A DNA stretch of 14,501 bases from NCBI GenBank assembly GCA_027600665.1, contig JADGJL010000744.1, positions 1 through 14,501 of the forward strand, written 5' to 3'. The notes beneath the pieces are model-generated. The model saw only the letters and a list, made by a program, of their open reading frames with translations. It was not told the origin of the DNA and searched no databases. Positions within the stretch are counted from its first letter, which is position 1. Each line of letters begins with the position of its first letter. This DNA comes from Irineochytrium annulatum. Its lineage: Eukaryota > Chytridiomycota > Chytridiomycetes > Chytridiales > Chytridiaceae. The position numbers were made by a program, and so were the translations under genes. Positions 8,301 through 14,501 of this stretch are shown here, in pieces.

Positions 8301-10897
8301 GCCGACGCGAAGCGACGGTTCGGCCTCAAGAGACCTCAACAGAGCCGGCATCACAGCATTCGCGCCGGTAGGGAGGTCGACGACAACCTCGGTCTCACCT
8401 ATTGACGCGACCTTCGCATCGGCACCCGCGATCCGCCTGATATAGGCTTGTAAGCCGTCCGCGACTTCCTGGTTCGCGTACGCGCCGGGAGTCAGGGACA
8501 ACGTGAGGTGGTAGCCGACGCCAAGCTGGCGCTTCAAGAAGAGCGCGGTCCCCGATGCCTTAAGCTTGCCCAGGTCCATGATGGCGACGCGGTCGCCCAG
8601 AAGGTCGGCTTCGTCGAGGAAGTGAGTCGTCATGATGATCGTACGACCGGCCTTGTTATTCGAGATAACCCTCCACATGGCCCTTCGGCTGAGGGGGTCG
8701 ACTCCGGCAGACGGCTCATCGATGAGGACGACCTATTCAAAGAAGAGCACTTAGAGGAAGGAGCAATGGGCAAGGCAGCAACGAACACGGTACCTTGGAT
8801 CCGCCCATGAACGCGATACAGATGGACACCTTGCGCTTCTGCCCTCCACTGAGCGTCGAGACCCGTTGGTCAGCTTTCTCCGGAATGCCAATCTCCTGAA
8901 GCCATCTGTTCACTTCGGCCCTAGTCTGCGACACAGGGACTCCCTTGATGCCCGCAAAAATGCGCAAGGTTTGGCGAACCGTCAGCTGCTCCCAGAGTAT
9001 GTCGTGCTGCGGGCACACGCCCAAGCTCTCGCGGATGCGGTGCATGTCGGTGAGAACGGAGCGGCCGTAGATCGTAGCGTCGCCGGAAGTGGGCTTGACG
9101 ATGCCGGAAAGCATGCCGATGGTTGCTGGTCGCCATTTGGTTAGTATGGTGCACACGAGTCGAGGTGTTAATTTTTGAACTCACTTGACTTTCCGCATCC
9201 GTTCTTTCCCAGCAGCGCAAGGACCTCCCCTTCGTACAGATCCAGCCCCAAGTTGTCTACAGACTTCATCACGGCGCCCTTGTACTGCTTCGTCAGACCC
9301 ATGATCCGCATCGACACGGTGGCGCCGGCGACCGACCCCCCCTCGAACCACCCGCCCCTCACGTGGCCACCGCCAACGCTCTCCTCATCCGCCAAAAGCC
9401 GCCCGAACAACCTCGTCTTCACGAAGCCCACGGGGTCCGCCACAAACCCCGCGTGCGCGTCCAGCAACAGCGCGACCCACCCGTGCAGGATCGCGCCGAT
9501 TAACCCGGAGATAAGCACTCCGGCGAACGAGATGCCCTGCTGCGCGTTCACGACGTTCCACTGTGAGACGCCGACGGGCGACCCGTACTGCTCGGCACGG
9601 GCCAGGACGACGGTGCCGAATATCATGGTTGTGGGTGGGAAAAGAATGCTGAAGGCGATGCGGAAGGATGCGCCGGGCGGGACGCCTGCGATGAAGCCGC
9701 CGACGACTCCGATAGCAAAGGTGATGGTGTTGGCGGCGACGCCCGCGAGGCGAGCTTTCGAGAAGAAGGTTGAGATGAGCATGGCGAAGGCCAGAAGCTC
9801 GATGCCGGAGACGGCAATGAGAGCGAGGACGGTCGCAAGGTCGCTGGAGGGGAAGACGAGGTACTTCATCACCACGGCCATGCCCGCATATGTGGGCGCA
9901 CAGAGGCCGCCAAGGACGAGGATCCACGAGAGGTAATACTAATGAGCAATCGCGTTAGGCAAGGTGACGTGTGCAGTAAATCATCAGCACTCACCACCCA
10001 AGTCTGAAGGCCCATCATCACCATCGAGTCCTTCACCTTCATCTCCCTCTCCATCGCTAGCCCGTTCGCAATCCAAAACACCTGCGACAGGAAGCCCAAG
10101 AGGAAGAACACGCTGCCGATGCCCGCGATAAAGTCGTAGATGGGACCGACGGCGTCGGCCTCGGTTAGCGTCGCCGTCTGCGCCACCAGGAGCGACGCAC
10201 TCGTCCACCGCTGCAGCGTCGCGGCGTCCGCGATCCCGGTTGATGCTGACGCGTTCAGAAGAATACGGTCGAGCGACGCTTGGAGTGACGCGATGCCGTT
10301 ATCGACGAACGCGCCGGCGCCTTTGTGCACGTCAACCAGGGAGTGCGTCTTCGGAATGACCGAGTCCGGGAAGCGCAGGGAGTAGTTCCATCCGCCTGCG
10401 ACGGCCGAGTCGTAAAGGACGATGCCGCCCCAGCACGTGACGTTGCCGCCGAAGCAGAAGTCGTCCACGGCCTGCTCGGTCGGGAGGATGCGGGACGCTA
10501 GCGGTCCGGAGGAGGCGGCCTGGAGTCCCGAGAGGATGGCCTGGAGCGTCAGGGCAGAGTTGGTGACTTTGCGCGCGTCGACGAGGACCAGGGTATTGGA
10601 TCCTTGGGTGACGTTTTTCGTAGTTGTCGCAAGGTCGAATGAGAGCGCGGACGCGTCGCCGACACCGCTGTTGACCTTGTCGCGAAAGGGGACGATGACG
10701 GAGCCGATGAGAGCCACAAGGAAGGCCGGCAGGAGGATGAAGCTGCGTTGGCGCGTCCGCTTAGAGAGATTGTTTGCTGCGAAAGATGACATAGAAAGAA
10801 CTCACGTGAATAAATTCATCCACAGTTTAATGCGAAATAGCGCCCAGTTCTTGCCCATGAGGAGCCAGAGCACGCGTAGATTGGATTGCCGGCCCAT
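5381..10897 (-). CDS. ABCA-subfamily full-length ABC transporter (lipid transporter type)
   Basis: A full transporter of the ABCA family, whose known members move phospholipids and sterols across or between membranes. Exons: 10897-10806, 10742-9995, 9938-9185, 9125-8794, 8732-7333, 7280-7024, 6965-6798, 6728-6342, 6285-5381; eight introns of 52-69 bp; 5043 bases, 1680 aa. Order: TM helix, large extracytosolic loop (sequons NVT, NVT, NYS, NAS; Cys pair in CFGGNVTC), TM cluster, NBD1, Asp-rich linker at about 802-827, second TM domain from about 868 with four more sequons, NBD2. NBD1 has [38 protein letters not shown] and [12 protein letters not shown]2 has [38 protein letters not shown] and [11 protein letters not shown]. 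All catalytic residues are present, so both sites should bind and probably split ATP. The start at 10897 follows an in-frame stop and gives [18 protein letters not shown], typical of the family. The C-terminus is [10 protein letters not shown]. The first intron is the least certain. Cargo cannot be read from sequence. Confidence 0.95.
5384..5413 (-). other. Polybasic plus five-cysteine C-terminal tail of the ABCA transporter
   Basis: The last ten codons before the TAA read RKRKR then five Cys (TGC/TGT mix, seen on the plus strand as an ACA/GCA trinucleotide run). Clustered Cys beside basic residues at a cytosolic C-terminus is typical of palmitoylated tails. Here it follows the last nucleotide-binding domain. 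The mixed codons argue against a pure recent repeat slippage, though the DNA is simple in composition. Confidence 0.6.
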
Positions 10898-11695
10898 TGC
10901 GAGGGGAGGTTGGAGGCTTCACCGATGAGAAAGGATGCCGACCCTGGTGCAGATGGGGAGAGAAACAACGAGAATGTGAAGGGGACGCGACGTGACGAGG
11001 CTTTCTTAAGGAGTGGTGTGGGCTGCATTCCCATCGCCATCGCTGAGCCCGCTTAGATTTCCCCTTCGTTTGACTTTCGTGGTCAGCACGCCAGGTCAGC
11101 GTCGATCCACGATGCAAAAGTGTGCAAAACTTTCCTCTCGACTCTGGTTGATGGGATGCACAGATGCACACGGTTGCAGGCCGCATTCAACATGCCTGGG
11201 CAGGGGAACGGCCGCCCTGTCTTCGCGACGCCATTCCGTGGATCGTCTGTTCTACTCCACAAGACAGTGAGAACCGTAGCGCAGATCCGCACACCACACC
11301 GAGGTTGGCCTTCGCCACAACGAAAGACGATTTCCAGCACGCAGGGGTCGTGCATCGCAAGGATTGTGGACGAGGGACGAGCGCGATTTTCTCAGTCCAA
11401 GGTAGGTGGGCCGGTTGCCGTATCTAATGCACAACAAACATTGACAGGGCGGTCTGGTGACGTCGACGGCCCTTGTCGAGACGTTGCATGCCGCTGTTCT
11501 CATAACTTTTAGCATGTTATGCAGAGTTTGCACTGTTTTCAATAAAGCTTTTTTTACACTTAAAAAGAGGAGAAATACAGTTGAGGGGAGTGGTGCGTCA
11601 ACCTACTTCTGCCCACTTCGTTCTCTTCGAGAAATGAAGAAGTGCGGCAGATAGAATCGTACCCGCATGTCCGACGGTCGGAAGGGGATTGCTCG
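10898..11695. promoter_or_regulatory. Divergent intergenic region between the ABCA and NEDD1-like genes; no gene seen
   Basis: This 798-base segment must hold the promoters and leaders of both neighbours. GC-rich sequence near the ABCA start gives way to AT-richer sequence at about 11495-11580, with AATAAA at 11541-11546 on the plus strand followed by a T run. An open frame at 11040-10816 (minus) overlaps the ABCA start in another frame and matches nothing; a 130-codon plus-strand frame at 11120-11512 also looks like chance. No tRNA or repeat was found. Confidence 0.6.
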
Positions 11696-14501
11696 ATGCC
11701 AATGATGTTAGGGCAGCAGGCCTCCTCGTCCGCCGCCTTGGCCTCGGCCTCCCCGCCTTCAGATGGGTTGATCTCCGTGTCCTCGGGAGCGGTCCTGCTG
11801 TGGGATGTGGCCGCATCGGGACCGGACATGGCCTCGAACACGGCGGTGCCGACGCTGGGATGCCAGCAAAGGCTGAAGGTCAGCCCGCCACTGCAGAGCG
11901 TCGTGCCGCTGGATGCGGCATGGTCCTACAACTGTGAGTTCTTGCGAGATGGGCATTCACGAAAGAAGGATGGATCGCCAGTCGGAGTGAGAATACATGA
12001 GACAGTGAGGGGAGCGCTTTGGCATTCCAGAGGAATGGACATCGGCACGGAACGCTGAGGATTGTTGAGTCTTTCTCGGATCTTACATTGTTCACGCTTG
12101 CGTTGAGTTCTTACGCACACGGTTCACAGGCAAACACTTTGCAACTTGCGGCACCGACAACGCTGTCTCCATCCACGACCGCAACGGAAAGATCGTCGAC
12201 ATCATTCCTGGTTTGAAAACAGCTGGGGTCTGTTCACTTCCGCGTCCTTGTCTTCTTTTGATCTGAATGCGTTCATGTTTGAGTACAGATCGCAAGCCAC
12301 CTCAACGCCGTCGCCTTCGGTCCCCGGAGAGATTCTCGGATGCTTTATTTCGGGGGCACCAGCAAACATCTTCAGGTGTGGGACAGAAAGGCTAAGCAGC
12401 TTGTAAATACGATCTCTGTAAGCAACGTCGCACTATGTTGTTTGAACGTAATGTAGTAACGATACGCTGCGGCGATAAACAAATGTAGGGCCATAAAGAC
12501 GCTATTACCACCATAGCCGTCACCGCCGACGAGTCCGCTGTCGTGTCCGGATCCAAGGCCGGGGAGATGCGGTCGTACTCGCTGGTCAGGAATGTGTCGA
12601 CGGAGCTCAAGTCGCCCTTTAAGCAGGTAATCAGAGTTCAGCATACTTTTCCCAATCCCTCATTTTTTTATGTTCTCAAAGACTAACGGAGAAACTTCAG
12701 AGCATTACCAAAACGGCCGTATCCCTCTTCAACCGTTCCCACGTGGCCGCTTGTGGCGACGAAGGCGGCATCGCCATATGGGACCTCAACAGCACGTTGA
12801 AGCCGACCCTGCTAATGCGGGACGCGCACATCGCGCCAATACGGGGCATCGCTTTTTCCCCGTGCAACCGGTCGCTGCTGGCTTCCGTCGGCCTAGATCG
12901 GAGGCTAAAGGTGTACAACAAGGACGAGAAGGGGTGCGTTTTCGCGAATTATATTCTTGAGCCGAGAGGCGGCGGATGACCGCGTAATCTCGTATTGTGT
13001 TATTTCTGTGGTTAAAATGTGGCACTTTTACCTTAGGAAGCTGATACTGGAGTTCGAGGCGGACTCACCCCTAACAAGCTTGTCAGTAAACAACGACTTT
13101 CTCATGGCTGCTGGCACGATCCAAGGAAAGATCCTCGTTTACGACCTTCGAGGCAAGAAGCCCCTTCTTTCGTTCTTTGCTTCCGAGGCCAGCGCAATCA
13201 CATCTCTTGCCTTCCTACCCCCACAGGTATGTCTCGCTGCTTTTGATTTGCCGCTTGATTACGGTGGCTGATACATATTCGTGCTGTTATTATTTCTAGC
13301 ACCTGCAAGAAAACGTCCACAAGGAGCCCGCAAGGTCATCCGACTCCGGCAAAAACTCGAGCTCCAGCCTTGCCTCCCAACACGCCTCCTCCGAGCAGCC
13401 GCTCTCAAATGCAGCAACGATGGCCAGGCTTCGGTCGGCGGTCTCCCACGAGTCCATGCTGAAGCCCGCGGCCACAGGCGGAGTCGAGTCCGGGCCGCCC
13501 AAGGCCTCCGTTGCTTCCCTGAAGGAGAGATTCGCAGCAGTGCAGGACAAAGGGTCGAACTCGAGCTTTATGGAAATGTTCAGCCCCGTCAAGGGTGTCG
13601 GTGAGATACCTTGCTTAAACGTCGATGTTCATCTGCTTACGTCGTCGTGTGGCGTAGACAAGGTCGGCCTCGACGACCCGCGGCTGAAGGAGTACCGAAA
13701 AGGACTGGCGGCCGCAACTTCCTCCTCGTCCCTTGGAAAGCAGGACTCAACACATAGCCTCAAGTCCGCAACGTCAGGCACCAACGTCACCCGGGGACGA
13801 CCAGGCGCAATCACCACCACCACCGCGGCCGCTGCCGCAGCTTCCGTATCAGCCATGGACCTCTTCTCGCCCGCCCGCGCCACGTCCTTACAGTCAGCCT
13901 CCACCGCCAACGCCTTTGCACCTCCCTTCCAGCCTAACAGATCCCATTTATCATCGGAGCCCATCACGGCCGAGACGACCGCCTGGGACGCGTCGTCGCC
14001 GTCCTCGTCACCGCTGATTACCACGGGCGCCAGCGCCCGACTGTCCGACCCGAGATGGGGAGTCGAAGGTGGAGGCGCGAAGGCCGAGGCGGCGGGGACG
14101 GCGGGCGGATCACCTTCCTCCAGGGGGTCGCGGCATTTGGCGGGAGCGACGACGACCGGGTCCACGACGACGTCGTCCGCCGCGCACCTGGCCGCGTTAC
14201 AGGAGTCGATCAGGAAGCTGAGGGATGGAGAGGGGGACCTGCGGAGCGCGATCACGATGCCGGTTGTGAGGGGCGGCGGCGGCGGCGGTATTGTGGACGA
14301 TGCCCGTATCGGCGCGGTAAGGAAGTCGGCGAGCGCCGCCGCCCTCCGGGAGGGGTACCTGAGGCCCGACACGCCCAGCATGCTGCTTGTACCCGGAGTG
14401 GACTCGGTGCTGGGTGGCGTGGACGAGATATCGGACTTGCCGGGGGGGACGACGCGCGGGGAGGCCAGGAGGGCTTGGGAGGAGGAGGGCTGGAGCATAT
14501 A
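11696..14501 (+). CDS. NEDD1: NEDD1-like WD40 protein, gamma-tubulin complex targeting factor (3' end outside window)
   Basis: NEDD1 (GCP-WD) docks the gamma-tubulin ring complex at centrosomes, basal bodies and spindles. Exons: 11696-11933, 12130-12227, 12289-12417, 12489-12626, 12701-12933, 13037-13226, 13300-13600, 13658-14501 (open, 723 codons so far). The N-terminal propeller covers about residues 22-342 and follows the NEDD1 pattern: SSGAVLLWD, HFATCGTDNAVSIHD, GGTSKHLQVWD, GHKDAITTIAV, VVSGSKAGEMRSYSL, ACGDEGGIAIWD, GIAFSPCNRSLLASVGLDRR and GTIQGKILVYDLRGKKP. The pair IAFSPCN...VGLDRRLKVY then ADSPLTSLSV is especially like NEDD1. After it comes a Ser/Ala/Thr/Gly-rich, probably disordered region with two related FSP motifs (residues 433-440 and 509-514) and a Gly6 run. 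The C-terminal part that binds gamma-tubulin would lie beyond the window. The exon 2-3 junction is uncertain. The ATG at 11696 has a weak context; in-frame ATGs at 11702 and 11705 are alternatives. A generic WD40 protein is the other possibility. Confidence 0.85.
14270..14290 (+). repeat. GGC trinucleotide repeat in the NEDD1-like gene
   Basis: A short GGC/GGT run inside the last visible exon encodes six glycines in a row. It lies in the low-complexity part after the propeller and is probably a coding microsatellite of variable length. Confidence 0.6.

Noticed and set aside
7896..8405. 169-codon plus-strand frame opposite the ABCA NBD1-TMD2 linker
   Set aside because: It is a shadow frame with Glu/Val/Gly-rich composition caused by the antisense of Asp, Ser and Thr codons.
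13629..14498. 289-codon open frame on the minus strand across the last NEDD1-like exon
   Set aside because: It is low-complexity antisense sequence. The plus-strand frame joins to the propeller exons through proper splice sites, and this frame has no domain.
1..14501. Bacterial operon, prophage, transposon or CRISPR content
   Set aside because: All four genes are intron-bearing eukaryotic genes. I saw no transposase, reverse transcriptase, terminal repeats or regularly spaced repeats.

Overview
The window is eukaryotic nuclear DNA, most likely from a flagellated (zoosporic) fungus of the chytrid or blastocladian kind. It is gene-dense and GC-rich. Coding sequence is cut by many short introns of about 50-100 bp with GT-AG ends (donors mostly GTGAGT, GTAAGC or GTGCGT; branch sites of the CTAAC/CTGAT kind). 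Gene content fits this placement: a fungal-type Ssh4-like membrane SPRY protein and a Put2-type mitochondrial enzyme sit beside an ABCA transporter and a NEDD1-like WD40 protein. The last two, to my knowledge, are missing from the yeast and mould models but present in centriole-bearing lineages. The placement is an inference from gene content, not a phylogeny.

Layout. (1) 1-2125, minus strand: Ssh4/Ear1-like single-pass membrane protein with a SPRY domain, three or four exons, 3' end cut off by the window start. (2) 2126-2717: divergent promoter region with an AT repeat, a 10-bp inverted repeat, a CTCCGA-N7-TCGGAG element and a possible uORF. (3) 2718-4665, plus strand: complete four-exon gene for mitochondrial delta-1-pyrroline-5-carboxylate dehydrogenase, 578 aa. 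(4) 4666-5380: AT-richer convergent 3' region with two AATAAA signals for the plus-strand gene. (5) 5381-10897, minus strand: complete nine-exon ABCA full transporter, 1680 aa, TMD1-NBD1-TMD2-NBD2 with all ATPase motifs intact and an odd C-terminal [10 protein letters not shown]. (6) 10898-11695: second divergent intergenic region. (7) 11696-14501, plus strand: NEDD1-like gamma-tubulin targeting protein, at least eight exons, 3' end cut off by the window end.

The exon models were built by hand, joining exons so that reading frame and family motifs continue across each junction. The summed exon lengths are multiples of three for both complete genes (1737 and 5043 bases).

The genes do not form an obvious pathway. 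The only functional pairing I would raise is the divergent one: an adaptor family that controls sorting of amino-acid permeases shares a promoter region with the last enzyme of proline catabolism. I found no mobile element, CRISPR array, tRNA, rRNA or clearly new multi-gene system. The unusual points are details: the Cys tail, introns inside both Walker A motifs, stop-free introns whose length is a multiple of three, the inverted repeat before the dehydrogenase gene, and a NEDD1-like gene in a fungal context.
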